Shown: positions 25,899 to 35,174, counted from the stretch's first letter. The stretch is 64,000 nucleotides of DNA from Desulfurobacterium indicum (GCF_001968985.1 NZ_MOEN01000001.1:1-64000), one strand, 5' to 3'. A program made the numbers and translations. The notes: generated from the letters alone by a model not told the origin.

Positions 25899-27221
25899 AT
25901 GCTTTTCAGACACAGAAATGCCAAGATACACAGACTTTATAAAGAAAAATTGGGACTCAAGGAACTTATTGCTATCGGTGTAGGTGGAATGATAGGTGGT
26001 GGTATATTTTCTGTACTTGGGATAGCTGTCGGCCTTGCTGGAAACGGTGCTCCCATATCATTTCTTATAGATATGTTAATTGCTCTTGCCGCAGGTTATC
26101 ACTATGTGAAACTGTGCCTTACTTTCAGAGATGATGGGGCAAGTTACACTTATCTTAAAAGAGCATTTCCCGATAAGCTGTTTATTTCTTCTATTGAAGG
26201 TTGGGTAGTTATCTTGGGTTATATCGGAACTCTGGCTCTTTATTCTTTTACCTTCGGTGCTTACGGTGCTGATCTTCTTGGTTATCCATCTTCGAATCTT
26301 GTTAGAATGGTTCTATCTGTTCTTGTTCTTCTCTTTTTCTATTATGTTAATGTTAAAGGTGTCAGGTCTTCAGGTGTAACTGAGGATATTATTGTTTATG
26401 TGAAAATCCTAATTCTTTCTCTGTTTGCTGTTATAGGGATTGCAAGAGTTGACGTTCACAGATTTGTTCCCCTTATGAATAAAGGTGTTCTTCCCGTATT
26501 TTTGGGAGCAGCTGTTATTTTTGTTGCCTATGAAGGATTTCAGCTTATTACAAATGCAGTTGCAGAAACGGAAAATCCTGATAGAGATATTCCGAGAGGT
26601 ATTTACGGTTCAATAATGATAACTGGATTAATTTATTTTCTTTTAGCAGTAATAGCCGTTGGAACATTAAGCTATCATCAGATAGTTACAGCAAAAGAGT
26701 ATGCCCTTGCTATGGTTGCACAGCCAGTTCTGGGTGTTTTTGGAAGAGTTCTGATAGGTATTGCAGCTCTTATGGCAACAAGTTCGGCTATTAATTCGAC
26801 TATGTTCGGTGCTTCACGAATGATGGCAGAAATGGGAGAACAGGGAATAATGCCCAAATTTTTATCTAAAAGAAATAAAAAATTGGTTCCTGTAGCTGCT
26901 CTTACCGTTCTCTTTATACTTTCTCTCCTGTTTTCCATGCTTGGCAGTTTAAGTATAATAGCTGAATTTTCAAGTTTGACCTTTTTAATGGTTTCAATAG
27001 GGGTCTCAATAGCAAATATAAAATTAAAAGAGAAAACACATGCTCATAAAGGTATTGCTCTTGCTGGCCTTATTCTTATGGCGATTACATCAACAACTAT
27101 AATAGGGTATTTATTGAAGACAAACCCGCAGGAAATTCTGGTTATTTTTGGACTTTATGTTTCTGTTTCGGTTGTGGCTGTTACATACATGAGCAAACCA
27201 TTTGAAATTAGACAACAATAA
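25899..27221 (+). CDS. APC-superfamily amino-acid permease
   Basis: The 440-residue protein has about 12 membrane helices. The first helix carries the APC signature GVGGMIGGGIFSVLG near residue 29, and AYEGFQLITNAVAETENPDRDIPRGI near 205 is the conserved helix-6/loop region of amino-acid permeases. The substrate cannot be read from sequence. It begins 11 bases after the kinase stop, so the kinase and transporter are probably co-transcribed and may share a nitrogen-related role (inference). Confidence 0.88.
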   Translation: MLFRHRNAKIHRLYKEKLGLKELIAIGVGGMIGGGIFSVLGIAVGLAGNGAPISFLIDMLIALAAGYHYVKLCLTFRDDGASYTYLKRAFPDKLFISSIEGWVVILGYIGTLALYSFTFGAYGADLLGYPSSNLVRMVLSVLVLLFFYYVNVKGVRSSGVTEDIIVYVKILILSLFAVIGIARVDVHRFVPLMNKGVLPVFLGAAVIFVAYEGFQLITNAVAETENPDRDIPRGIYGSIMITGLIYFLLAVIAVGTLSYHQIVTAKEYALAMVAQPVLGVFGRVLIGIAALMATSSAINSTMFGASRMMAEMGEQGIMPKFLSKRNKKLVPVAALTVLFILSLLFSMLGSLSIIAEFSSLTFLMVSIGVSIANIKLKEKTHAHKGIALAGLILMAITSTTIIGYLLKTNPQEILVIFGLYVSVSVVAVTYMSKPFEIRQQ

Positions 27222-27285
27222 TGAAACTTTAATATTTAAGGCTCTCCCTGCGAATGTATAAATGTTAAAAAAATGTAAAAATTTT

Positions 27286-27294
27286 TGGTAAAAT
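27286..27294 (+). promoter_or_regulatory. Extended -10 promoter (TGGTAAAAT) of the sucCD-kor operon
   Basis: TGG plus TAAAAT lies 30 bases before the sucC ATG in an AT-rich tract without a clear -35. It is identical to the element at 18741-18749. Confidence 0.55.
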
Positions 27295-27323
27295 AATTCC
27301 AACCATAAGCAGGGAGGAAAAAG

Positions 27324-28493
27324 ATGAAGATTCATGAGTATCAGGCTAAGGAAATATTTAAAAAGTATGGCCTGCCGGTCCCACTTGGAATTGTTGCCCA
27401 CTCAGCTCAAGAAGCAAAACAAGCCGCAGAAGAGCTTGGAACTCCGATAGTTGTTGTTAAAGCACAGGTTCATGCCGGAGGAAGAGGAAAAGCAGGCGGA
27501 GTTAAGCTTGCAAAATCACCTGAGGAAGCTGCTGAAATAGCAGCCCAGATGATAGGTAACCGTCTTAAAACTTATCAGAACCCGGAAGGACTTCCGATAA
27601 ACGTTGTTCTGATAGAAGCTGGAGTAAATATAGATAAAGAATTTTATGTGGGAATGACACTTGACAGAGAAGTTTCAAGGCCGGTTTTGATGGTCTCTGC
27701 CGCCGGAGGAATGGAGATTGAGGAAATTGCCAAAACCAATCCGGAGTTGATTATAAAAGAGCATGTTGATCCTGTAACAGGTCTTATGCCTTTCCAGGCA
27801 AGAAAGATAGCCTTCAAAATAGGTCTTACAGATAAAAAGGTTATATCTCAGTTTGTTAAATTGGCAATGACTCTAAGTAAAATGTATTTTGACCTTGATG
27901 CATCTCTCATAGAGGTGAATCCCCTCGTTCTTACAAAAGAGGGAGATCTTATCTGCCTTGATGCGAAGATTGACTTTGATGACAATGCACTCTTCAGACA
28001 TAAAGATATTCTTGAACTGGAAGACACCACGCAAATCGATCCCCTTGAGCTTGAAGCTAAAAAGTGGGATCTCAACTATGTAAAACTTGATGGAAATATC
28101 GGTTGTATGGTTAACGGTGCCGGTCTGGCGATGGCTACTATGGATACAATTAAGTTTTATGGCGGTGAGCCTGCTAACTTCCTTGATGTTGGTGGTGGAG
28201 CTACTGTTGAGAGAGTTGCGGCAGCATTTAAACTTCTCCTGTCAGATGAGAATGTTAAAGCCATTTTTGTAAATATTTTCGGCGGTATCGTGAGATGTGA
28301 CAGAATTGCCGGGGGTATTGTTGAAGCTGCCAAGCAGGTTGAGCTTGATAGACCTCTTATAGTTAGGCTTGAAGGAACAAACGTTGAACTTGGTAGAAAG
28401 ATGCTGGAAGAAAGTGGACTGAATATCATTCCGGCAAAGGATATGGCTGATGGAGCTCAAAAAGCTGTTAAAGCTGCAAAAGGTGAACTTTAA
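27324..28493 (+). CDS. sucC: Succinyl-CoA synthetase, beta subunit
   Basis: The 389-residue ATP-grasp subunit starts [38 protein letters not shown] near residue 46 and EVNPLVLT near 198 are the nucleotide and metal-binding motifs; [13 protein letters not shown] and [13 protein letters not shown] belong to the ligase domain. In the reductive TCA cycle it makes succinyl-CoA from succinate, CoA and ATP. The adjacent genes for 2-oxoglutarate synthase use that product. AGGGAGG precedes the ATG. Confidence 0.96.
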   Translation: MKIHEYQAKEIFKKYGLPVPLGIVAHSAQEAKQAAEELGTPIVVVKAQVHAGGRGKAGGVKLAKSPEEAAEIAAQMIGNRLKTYQNPEGLPINVVLIEAGVNIDKEFYVGMTLDREVSRPVLMVSAAGGMEIEEIAKTNPELIIKEHVDPVTGLMPFQARKIAFKIGLTDKKVISQFVKLAMTLSKMYFDLDASLIEVNPLVLTKEGDLICLDAKIDFDDNALFRHKDILELEDTTQIDPLELEAKKWDLNYVKLDGNIGCMVNGAGLAMATMDTIKFYGGEPANFLDVGGGATVERVAAAFKLLLSDENVKAIFVNIFGGIVRCDRIAGGIVEAAKQVELDRPLIVRLEGTNVELGRKMLEESGLNIIPAKDMADGAQKAVKAAKGEL

Positions 28494-28510
28494 TTAACAG
28501 GGAGGATGAG

Positions 28511-29413
28511 ATGAGCGTTCTTATAGATAAAAACACAAAAGTTGTTGTTCAGGGACTTACCGGCAAGGAAGGTTCTTTCCATGCAAAACAGTGTCTTGAT
28601 TATGGCACACAGATTGTTGCCGGTGTTACACCTGGTAAAGGTGGAATGACATGGCAGGACGATGAAGGAAAATATAGTGTTCCAGTTTTTAATACGGTCG
28701 AAGAAGCTGTTAAAGAAACTGGTGCTAATGCTTCTTTAATTTTTGTTCCGCCACCGTTTGCCGCAGATGCAATACTTGAAGCTGCAGATGCAGGAATAAA
28801 AATAATTATCTGTATTACAGAGGGTATTCCTGTTAACGATATGATTAAGGTAAAAAGGGCGTTAGAGGGGACAGGTGTTAGATACGTTGGGCCGAACTGT
28901 CCCGGTGTTATAACACCCGGTGAGTGTAAGATGGGAATTATGCCAGGACACATTTTTAAAAAAGGTAGAGTTGGAATTGTTTCAAGGAGTGGAACACTTA
29001 CCTATGAAGCTGCCTATCAGTTAACAACGAGGGGAATCGGACAGTCAACGGTTGTCGGTATAGGTGGAGATCCTGTTCCGGGAACGACTCACAGAGAAGC
29101 TGTTGAAATGTTTAACAACGATCCAGATACAGACGCAATAGTTCTCATAGGTGAAATTGGCGGAACGATGGAAGAGGAAGCAGCTGAATATATAAAAAAT
29201 AATGTTTCCAAGCCAGTTGTTGCCTACATTGCCGGTGTAACTGCTCCTCCGGGAAGAAGAATGGGACATGCAGGTGCCATCATTTCCGGTGGAAAGGGAG
29301 ATGCAAAGAGCAAGATGGAAGCATTAAGAGCTGCTGGTGCTTATGTATGTCAGACACCTGCTGAAATAGGTGAAACTGTTGAAAAAGCTCTCAAAGAAAG
29401 AGGTCTTTTATAA
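28511..29413 (+). CDS. sucD: Succinyl-CoA synthetase, alpha subunit
   Basis: The 300-residue alpha subunit binds CoA and carries the phosphorylated histidine. [18 protein letters not shown] near residue 12 is the CoA-binding start, [20 protein letters not shown] near 117 is conserved, and [21 protein letters not shown] near 252 contains the active-site His. Length is normal. It lies 17 bases after sucC and 10 bases before korD. Confidence 0.96.
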   Translation: MSVLIDKNTKVVVQGLTGKEGSFHAKQCLDYGTQIVAGVTPGKGGMTWQDDEGKYSVPVFNTVEEAVKETGANASLIFVPPPFAADAILEAADAGIKIIICITEGIPVNDMIKVKRALEGTGVRYVGPNCPGVITPGECKMGIMPGHIFKKGRVGIVSRSGTLTYEAAYQLTTRGIGQSTVVGIGGDPVPGTTHREAVEMFNNDPDTDAIVLIGEIGGTMEEEAAEYIKNNVSKPVVAYIAGVTAPPGRRMGHAGAIISGGKGDAKSKMEALRAAGAYVCQTPAEIGETVEKALKERGLL

Positions 29414-29423
29414 GGAGGAAAAG

Positions 29424-29663
29424 ATGTCAAAGCCAAAGGGAATAGTTGAGATTAACGTTGATTGGTGCAAGGGATGTAACGTTTGTGCCGCTATCTGTCC
29501 TACAAATGTTCTTGAGCTTGACAAAATAAAGGCAATTATGACTGTCAAGTATCCTGAAAAGTGCATCGGCTGCAAGCAGTGCGAACTTGTATGTCCTGAC
29601 TTCTGTATCTTTGTTTTCACACCGGAAGAGTTTGAAGAAATTACTGGAAGTAAAAGTGCATAA
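29424..29663 (+). CDS. korD: 2-oxoglutarate:ferredoxin oxidoreductase, delta (ferredoxin-like) subunit
   Basis: The 79-residue protein contains two 4Fe-4S motifs, CKGCNVCAAICP (about 14-25) and CIGCKQCELVCP (about 45-56). I place the start at the ATG at 29424, preceded by AAGGAGG; a longer frame from 29370 would overlap sucD and lacks a ribosome site. The D-A-B-G order is typical of KorDABC/OorDABC. Confidence 0.92.
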   Translation: MSKPKGIVEINVDWCKGCNVCAAICPTNVLELDKIKAIMTVKYPEKCIGCKQCELVCPDFCIFVFTPEEFEEITGSKSA

Positions 29664-29674
29664 CGGAGGTTGAA

Positions 29675-30838
29675 ATGGCAAAGCTTGAATTAAAGTATGG
29701 TAACCATGCCTGTGCTGAGGCGGCAATTATCGCCGGTTGCAGGTTCTATGCAGGATATCCTATTACTCCGTCTTCAGAAGTTGCAGAGAAGATGGCCGAA
29801 TTACTGCCGAAAGTTGGTGGTGCGTTTATTCAAATGGAAGATGAGATCGCTTCAATGGGGTGTGCCATTGGTGGTGCTTTTGCCGGTAAGAAATCAATGA
29901 CTGCAACTTCAGGTCCCGGTTTTTCTTTGAAACAGGAAAACATCGGATATGCAGTGATGTCAGAAGCTCCTGTAGTTATTGTAAACGTTCAGAGGGGCGG
30001 TCCTTCAACAGGTCTTCCTACACAGGTTGGTCAGCAGGATATTATGCAGACTCAGTGGGGAACTCACGGTGACAAACTCATTCCTGCCTTTTGCCCTGCT
30101 TCTGTTGAAGAGGTGATGGAAGAGACGATAAGAGCTTTCAACTGGGCAGAAGTTTTAAGAACGCCGGTTGTTCTTCTTATGGATGAAGTTATCGGACACA
30201 TGAAAGAGTCTGTTGATATGGATAAGTTTAAAAATCCTGAAATCTGGAACAGGAAAAAGCCTAAGGTTCCACCGGAAGAGTACCTTGCATATAAACCTGA
30301 AGAGGATGATGTTCCGGCTCTTGCCGATTTCGGAGACGGTTACAGATATCACGTGACGGGACTTATGCATGACTATACGGGTTTCCCAACAACAAATCCT
30401 GTAATGTGTCAGGAGCTTGTTGAAAGACTTATAAGAAAGGTCAAAAGAAGGGCTAAAGAGCTTGAGAAAAACGAAGAATTCATGCTTGATGATGCGGAAT
30501 TTGCCATTGTTGCTTTCGGTTCAACAGCAAGATCTGCGAAACTTGCGGTTAAACTTGCAAGGGAAAAAGGTATAAAAGTAGGACTTTTCAGACCTATAAC
30601 TCTCTGGCCTTCTCCTGAAGAGACACTTTACAGGCTTGCAGGGAAGGTTAAAGCAATTCTTGTTCCTGAGCTTAACATGGGACAATATGTTCTTGAGGTT
30701 GAAAGGTGTACTAAAGGACAGTGTCCAATATTCAGAATGAACAGAGCCAACGGGCAGATGATTTATCCGTTTGAGATTCTTGAAAAGATAGAAGAAATTG
30801 CAAGTGGAAAAATAGTAATTCCCGTTTCAAAAGCTTGA
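29675..30838 (+). CDS. korA: 2-oxoglutarate:ferredoxin oxidoreductase, alpha subunit
   Basis: The 387-residue alpha subunit has the substrate motif AGYPITPSSEVAEKMAE near residue 27, TSGPGFSLKQENIGYA near 82, and NVQRGGPSTGLPTQVGQQDIM near 107, a block typical of the 2-oxoglutarate type. With KorB it carboxylates succinyl-CoA to 2-oxoglutarate using reduced ferredoxin. Placement directly behind sucCD supports the 2-oxoglutarate assignment over the pyruvate one. Confidence 0.93.
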   Translation: MAKLELKYGNHACAEAAIIAGCRFYAGYPITPSSEVAEKMAELLPKVGGAFIQMEDEIASMGCAIGGAFAGKKSMTATSGPGFSLKQENIGYAVMSEAPVVIVNVQRGGPSTGLPTQVGQQDIMQTQWGTHGDKLIPAFCPASVEEVMEETIRAFNWAEVLRTPVVLLMDEVIGHMKESVDMDKFKNPEIWNRKKPKVPPEEYLAYKPEEDDVPALADFGDGYRYHVTGLMHDYTGFPTTNPVMCQELVERLIRKVKRRAKELEKNEEFMLDDAEFAIVAFGSTARSAKLAVKLAREKGIKVGLFRPITLWPSPEETLYRLAGKVKAILVPELNMGQYVLEVERCTKGQCPIFRMNRANGQMIYPFEILEKIEEIASGKIVIPVSKA

Positions 30839-30854
30839 TTTTAGGAGGTAAATG

Positions 30855-31715
30855 ATGCTTCAACCGATAGATATTTCGCTTGAAAAAGCGTTAGAGAAAA
30901 AGCCATACTTTAAGTATCTTAGAATTGATAAAATGCCCCACATCTGGTGCCCCGGTTGTGGTAACGGTCAGGTTTTAAAAGCCATATGTATAGCGCTTGA
31001 TAAGCTTGGTATTGATAACAACGATGTTTCTATGGTTTCCGGTATCGGTTGTTCTTCAAGAACACCCGGATACTTTGACGGTTACACCCTTCATACAACT
31101 CACGGAAGAGCACTTGCTTTTGCAACAGGTGTGAAGCTTGCGAGGCCGGAGCTTACAGTTATTGTTACAACTGGAGATGGTGACTGCACGGCTATTGGTG
31201 GAAACCACTTTATCCATGCATGCCGCAGGAATATTGACATTACTGTTCTTCTTTTTAATAACTGGATTTACGGTATGACCGGCGGTCAGGTTTCACCTAC
31301 GACGCCGAGTGGTTCATACGCTACAACAACTCCTTACGGTAACTATGAGCCGAACTTCTCAATTGCTGATCTTGCAATTGGAGCTGGCGCAACGTTTGTT
31401 GCAAGAGGAACCGCTTATCACGTTACAGAGCTTGTAAATCTTGTAGAGGCAGGTATTAAACATAAAGGTTTCTCTCTCATAGAGGTTCTTACACCTTGCA
31501 CTATTCAGTATGGGAGAAAAAATAAAATGGGTATTGTTGATATGTATATGTGGCTTAAAGAAAATACAATTCCTCTCAAGGCATGGGAAAAGCTTCCCGA
31601 AGAGAAAAGACAGGGTAAACTTCCAAGAGGTATCCTCCATCATGTTGATAACAGAGAGGAGTACACAGAGAAGTATTATAGTGTTGTTGAAAAAGTAATG
31701 GGAGGGAATAAGTAA
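30855..31715 (+). CDS. korB: 2-oxoglutarate:ferredoxin oxidoreductase, beta (TPP-binding) subunit
   Basis: The beta subunit (286 residues) starts with the conserved region PHIWCPGCGNGQVLKAI near residue 28. SGIGCSSRTPGYFDGYTLHTTHGRA and the TPP/Mg site TTGDGDCTAIGGNHFIHA followed by NNWIYGMTGGQ are also present. AGGAGG at 30843-30848 has better spacing to the ATG at 30855 than to the one at 30852. It overlaps korC by one base. Confidence 0.93.
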   Translation: MLQPIDISLEKALEKKPYFKYLRIDKMPHIWCPGCGNGQVLKAICIALDKLGIDNNDVSMVSGIGCSSRTPGYFDGYTLHTTHGRALAFATGVKLARPELTVIVTTGDGDCTAIGGNHFIHACRRNIDITVLLFNNWIYGMTGGQVSPTTPSGSYATTTPYGNYEPNFSIADLAIGAGATFVARGTAYHVTELVNLVEAGIKHKGFSLIEVLTPCTIQYGRKNKMGIVDMYMWLKENTIPLKAWEKLPEEKRQGKLPRGILHHVDNREEYTEKYYSVVEKVMGGNK

Positions 31716-32332
31716 TGAGATACGAAATTAGAGTTATAGGTTCTGCCGGGCAGGGTTCTCTCCTTGCTGCTTATGTTCTTGCTGCGGCAGCTGTTCAGGA
31801 AGGTTATCACGTTACGCAGACGGCAACCTATGGTGCTGCTATGAGAAGTGGAACTTCAATGGGTGATGTTGTAATTTCAAATGAACCTATTGATTTTCCA
31901 AAAGTTTTTAATCTTGATGCTGTTGTTATTCAATCTCAAGAGGCTTATGATGAGATGGTTGGTGGAAAACCCATAAGACTTGATCCGGAGTGTGGCGAGA
32001 AAGATGCTGATGTTCTTGTAAATGTTAAGGATGGTGCAATTGTTGTATTTGATGCTGACCTTGTCCAGTGTGATCTTGATGCAAACAGGTACAGACTGAT
32101 TGCTGCGCCTATAGCAAGAACAGCTACAGAAATTGTAGGTAAAAGACAGACAATGAATATTGTTGCTCTTGGTGTTCTTCAGGTTGCTCTTGAAGATAGC
32201 GAATGTCCGATTTCCGAAGAATCTTTCATAAAAGCCATAGAAAAAGCTGTTCCTTCAAGGTTTGTTGACCTTAACAAGAAAGCCTTTGCAGAAGGTGTAA
32301 AAATAGGAAAAGAAGCTCTCAATAAAGCATAG
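31715..32332 (+). CDS. korC: 2-oxoglutarate:ferredoxin oxidoreductase, gamma subunit
   Basis: The 205-residue gamma subunit starts YEIRVIGSAGQGSLLAAYVLAAAAVQEG and carries the TATYGAAMRSGTSMGDVVIS block, matching PorG/KorC. It is the last gene of the sucCD-kor unit, ending directly before a strong terminator shared with the convergent pilus genes. Confidence 0.93.
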   Translation: MRYEIRVIGSAGQGSLLAAYVLAAAAVQEGYHVTQTATYGAAMRSGTSMGDVVISNEPIDFPKVFNLDAVVIQSQEAYDEMVGGKPIRLDPECGEKDADVLVNVKDGAIVVFDADLVQCDLDANRYRLIAAPIARTATEIVGKRQTMNIVALGVLQVALEDSECPISEESFIKAIEKAVPSRFVDLNKKAFAEGVKIGKEALNKA

Positions 32333-32362
32333 AAAACGGGGGATCAATCCCCCGTTTTTAAA
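32333..32362. terminator. Bidirectional terminator between korC and the pilus operon
   Basis: AAAACGGGGGAT and ATCCCCCGTTTT pair perfectly around a CA loop (32333-32358). A-rich and T-rich flanks serve both convergent transcripts. Confidence 0.93.
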
Positions 32363-33703
32363 TTAATAAACTTTCCACTCTTTTATAATTATTTTTCCAC
32401 CGGTGCCCGCATTGTCAATTTGCTTTTTGAGTTCACAGTAAAAATTCTTATAGAATAAAGGTATTCCAAGAGAGGTTCCGTTTAGGCAGTAGTTCTTAAT
32501 CTCTTCATATGTAAGACCGCTGGGATGTGTGTTTTTCTTAAAATCCAAATCTTTCATGTGAACATCTCCATCGGCAACTATAAATGCAAAGTTTCTTTCA
32601 TATCCATCAGGACAGGAGCCAGTTAAATGAATGCTTTTTGAATCATTTATATTTACACCTTTATCTGCCCATATTACAAAGTTTGCTCCTTGTTTTGTGG
32701 AACCTGTATCCCATAGAAAAGAGGAATCTACATTAATAGCACCTGGTGTTATAAAAAAAATGGATGATGTTTTTGTTGCATCTTGATTTCCTGTGACAGT
32801 TATAACGCCTTGGGGAAACGTATTTGCGTCTATTTCATTTCCTGCATAAACGAGTAAATTATAGCCACCTTTTGTTTTTCCAGTAAATTTTATTTTATCA
32901 TCAAATATTACTTTGTCTTTTGCAGCTATAGTAACGTTCCAGTCTGTTTTCATTCCTTTGTCTCCCAATTCATCTTTTACATAAATATCGTTTTCTGCCA
33001 GCAGTTTAACATTGTCTACATCAATGGATGTATCTATAAATATGTTTTTCCCACAAATGGTTTTCCCTTCTATATTTGAAAGTGATGATAAATATACATC
33101 TGATGAGGGATTTCCTATATCACAAGTTTCATTATCAAGTGGGGCGAAAATAGTTGAAGTATCCATATCTGCGGCTTTAGGAGGTTCAAGGCTACTGAAT
33201 TTGTGGACAGTAAAGTTTGCATTTGTAAGGAGATTTTCTGCTGTACTACTGATATTAACCACACCCATTTCTGCTTCTGTCCATGGCGTGCTATCCATGC
33301 CAGTTATATCAAATGTTCCGTTTATAGAGAATGGAAAGAACGGACCTCCTTCAATTTTAATGATTACTTTTACTTCTCTTGATATATCTTTAATTTTTCC
33401 CACTGAATCTACTTTTATTGTGCCATCCGGATTTTTGACAACTGTTACAATGTATGTTCCGTTTGCAAATGTTGCTGTAGCGGTTTGAGGACTTGTTGTA
33501 GGTTTTAAATTTCCACTTTTAATATCGGCAAGAACTCTTTCTACTCCGCTTTCAGCAATTTTAAGTGCTTCAACTGAATATTTTGTGCTACCGGTTCCTT
33601 GTGATTCTTTCTGAATCATATAGGTTGTTATGCCGCCCAACATCGTTAAAAGGGCAATTACACCAAGAGTAACTTCTAAAACTAATGCTTTTCTTTTTTT
33701 CAT
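32363..33703 (-). CDS. PilX-like pilus-associated protein with long secreted domain
   Basis: The 446-residue protein starts MKKRKALVLEVTLGVIALL, a basic tip plus one hydrophobic helix as in PilX/GspK-type prepilins, followed by an AESGVERVLADI helix. The rest (about 80-446) is predicted extracytoplasmic and strand-rich, with blocks such as LLVYAGNEI and VADGDVHMKD, and ends IIIKEWKVY. It is the last gene of a four-gene minor-pilin unit, in the position PilX would occupy, but it is much longer than ordinary PilX. Its ends match the protein at 12896-14509. The C-terminal domain has no family I can name; adhesion or pilus-tip function is inferred. AAGGGGGA precedes the ATG. Confidence 0.75.
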   Translation of the reverse strand: MKKRKALVLEVTLGVIALLTMLGGITTYMIQKESQGTGSTKYSVEALKIAESGVERVLADIKSGNLKPTTSPQTATATFANGTYIVTVVKNPDGTIKVDSVGKIKDISREVKVIIKIEGGPFFPFSINGTFDITGMDSTPWTEAEMGVVNISSTAENLLTNANFTVHKFSSLEPPKAADMDTSTIFAPLDNETCDIGNPSSDVYLSSLSNIEGKTICGKNIFIDTSIDVDNVKLLAENDIYVKDELGDKGMKTDWNVTIAAKDKVIFDDKIKFTGKTKGGYNLLVYAGNEIDANTFPQGVITVTGNQDATKTSSIFFITPGAINVDSSFLWDTGSTKQGANFVIWADKGVNINDSKSIHLTGSCPDGYERNFAFIVADGDVHMKDLDFKKNTHPSGLTYEEIKNYCLNGTSLGIPLFYKNFYCELKKQIDNAGTGGKIIIKEWKVY

Positions 33704-33722
33704 AAAATCCCCCTTTAAAGGT

Positions 33723-34289
33723 TTACCAGTTTCTGCAAATTACTTTATCACCTATAGAAAAAGTTTCATTTCTCACTTTTCCAGTTATTGTGTAGGAAAC
33801 AGTATGATTGTTGGAGTCAACCGAGGCATTGAATGTATTTATCGTTACGATGTTTCCATCAAACATTGAAGCAGCAGTTCCGCTCCCGATAGCTCCTCGA
33901 TAGACCTTTCTAATAATATTATTGTTATTCAGATAATATTCAATCTTATATTTGCATGTTAAACTTGCGTTTGTCCATGTCTGGTTATCACATCCTGTTT
34001 TAGTGTAGTCAATAAAATATATCGTTAGAGGATCGGCCAATGTTCCAGTTCCGCTTACGGGAATTAGGCCAGCAGAAGCTACACCTCCGTATCCTGCTTT
34101 TCTCAGGTCGGAATCTATTATTTCTATGACGTTAAATACAGATATGTTGCCTCGAGAAGTTTTCATAGTTGTGTCCATCTGCCTGTATCCAAATGAAAAG
34201 AAGATGACAGCAGCGGCCATAATGATTAGGGCTATTATTGTTCCTACTATGAGTTCTATGAGTGTAAAACCGGCTCTGTATTCTTTCAT
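33723..34289 (-). CDS. pilW: PilW-like minor prepilin
   Basis: The 188-residue protein has a class III prepilin signal: MKEYRAG, then FTLIELIVGTIIALIIMAAAVIFF, with cleavage expected after Gly and Glu at mature position 5. The downstream region fits PilW-like minor pilins in length and in the SDLRKAGYGG motif near residue 65. I start at 34289 because the longer frame puts 39 residues before the signal. The ATG overlaps the stop of the preceding pilV-like gene by one base. Confidence 0.82.
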   Translation of the reverse strand: MKEYRAGFTLIELIVGTIIALIIMAAAVIFFSFGYRQMDTTMKTSRGNISVFNVIEIIDSDLRKAGYGGVASAGLIPVSGTGTLADPLTIYFIDYTKTGCDNQTWTNASLTCKYKIEYYLNNNNIIRKVYRGAIGSGTAASMFDGNIVTINTFNASVDSNNHTVSYTITGKVRNETFSIGDKVICRNW

Positions 34290-34681
34290 TACCAATTCCC
34301 TTTGATATATTCTAGTGTAACGTTTCCATGGTAGTTCTGATATGAAAAACTGCTGATTACCTTTATCTTTTTGGTATTTGGATCTACCCCATTTTCTACT
34401 ATCCATTCGATATTGGCATCACCGCTAAATCCATCGCAGCATGTATCAGGATCGTTGTTGCAAGTTTCATCAATTCCCACAGTTAAGCAGGAATCAGTGT
34501 AGTTAAGGCTTACAAGATGTTCAAGAACTTTGTTGGCTTTATAGAGAGCTGCTTCTCTTTCTTGATTTATTTTTGAATATTTAATATTGAATATGATAAG
34601 CATACCTATTCCAAGCATGGCGATAGTGAATATTGCCATTGCTATTAAAGTTTCAATAAGTGTAAAACCTTCCTTTTTCAA
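34289..34681 (-). CDS. pilV: PilV-like minor prepilin
   Basis: The 130-residue protein begins MKKEG followed by FTLIETLIAMAIFTIAMLGIGML, a canonical type IV prepilin N-terminus with Glu5. REAALYKANKVLEHLVSL is the extended helix. Four cysteines in the middle (SCLTVGIDETC and DTCC) could form disulfides. It lies between the fimT-like and pilW-like genes, 1-2 bases apart. The name rests on order and size rather than on specific residues. Confidence 0.82.
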   Translation of the reverse strand: MKKEGFTLIETLIAMAIFTIAMLGIGMLIIFNIKYSKINQEREAALYKANKVLEHLVSLNYTDSCLTVGIDETCNNDPDTCCDGFSGDANIEWIVENGVDPNTKKIKVISSFSYQNYHGNVTLEYIKGNW

Positions 34682-34682
34682 T

Positions 34683-35126
34683 TTATAACCTCTGTAAATA
34701 GATTCTTCCGCTTATTGCGCTGATCGTTATTTTGTATGAAATTCCATATCCGGACACTGTTATATTTCCATTTTGAACAGGTAATTTGTTCCGTTTAAAA
34801 TTTATGTAGTTTGTTCCTCCTGAGAAACTTGGAGTTAAAGTGATAGGAGAATCTATTGAAATGGTTTTTATTGGAGTTGAGTTTGTTGCTGGTGCATAAA
34901 TTTCATAATTGTCTGAATTTATTACTACTTTGCTGCTTCCTTTTTCCATGGCAAGACTTTGGCTCCAGATAAGGTCAGATGTTAGTTCTTCTGCTGCTTG
35001 CCTCACTTTTGAATAGTGTATCCAGGTAATAATCTTTGGGATAGCTATGATAGAAAGAATTCCAGCTATAACTATGCTTACAATAAGTTCTGTTAAAGTA
35101 AAGCCTTTTCTTTTCAGTATTTTCAT
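34683..35126 (-). CDS. fimT: FimT/GspH-like minor prepilin
   Basis: The 147-residue protein starts MKILKRKG then FTLTELIVSIVIAGILSIIAIP, a class III prepilin signal. The HYSKVRQAAEELTSDLIWSQSLAMEKGS helix is typical of GspH/FimT pseudopilins, which prime pilus assembly. I place the start at 35126 because a longer frame adds 28 residues before the signal. It is the first gene of the pilus unit. Confidence 0.85.
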   Translation of the reverse strand: MKILKRKGFTLTELIVSIVIAGILSIIAIPKIITWIHYSKVRQAAEELTSDLIWSQSLAMEKGSSKVVINSDNYEIYAPATNSTPIKTISIDSPITLTPSFSGGTNYINFKRNKLPVQNGNITVSGYGISYKITISAISGRIYLQRL

Positions 35127-35174
35127 AGTTGATTTCCCAAAAGTAAAATAGCCATTCAATCTACATATATATAT

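Noticed and set aside
29370-29423. N-terminal extension of KorD
   Set aside because: The extension lies within sucD, and the ATG at 29424 has a strong AAGGAGG site and a family-like N-terminus.
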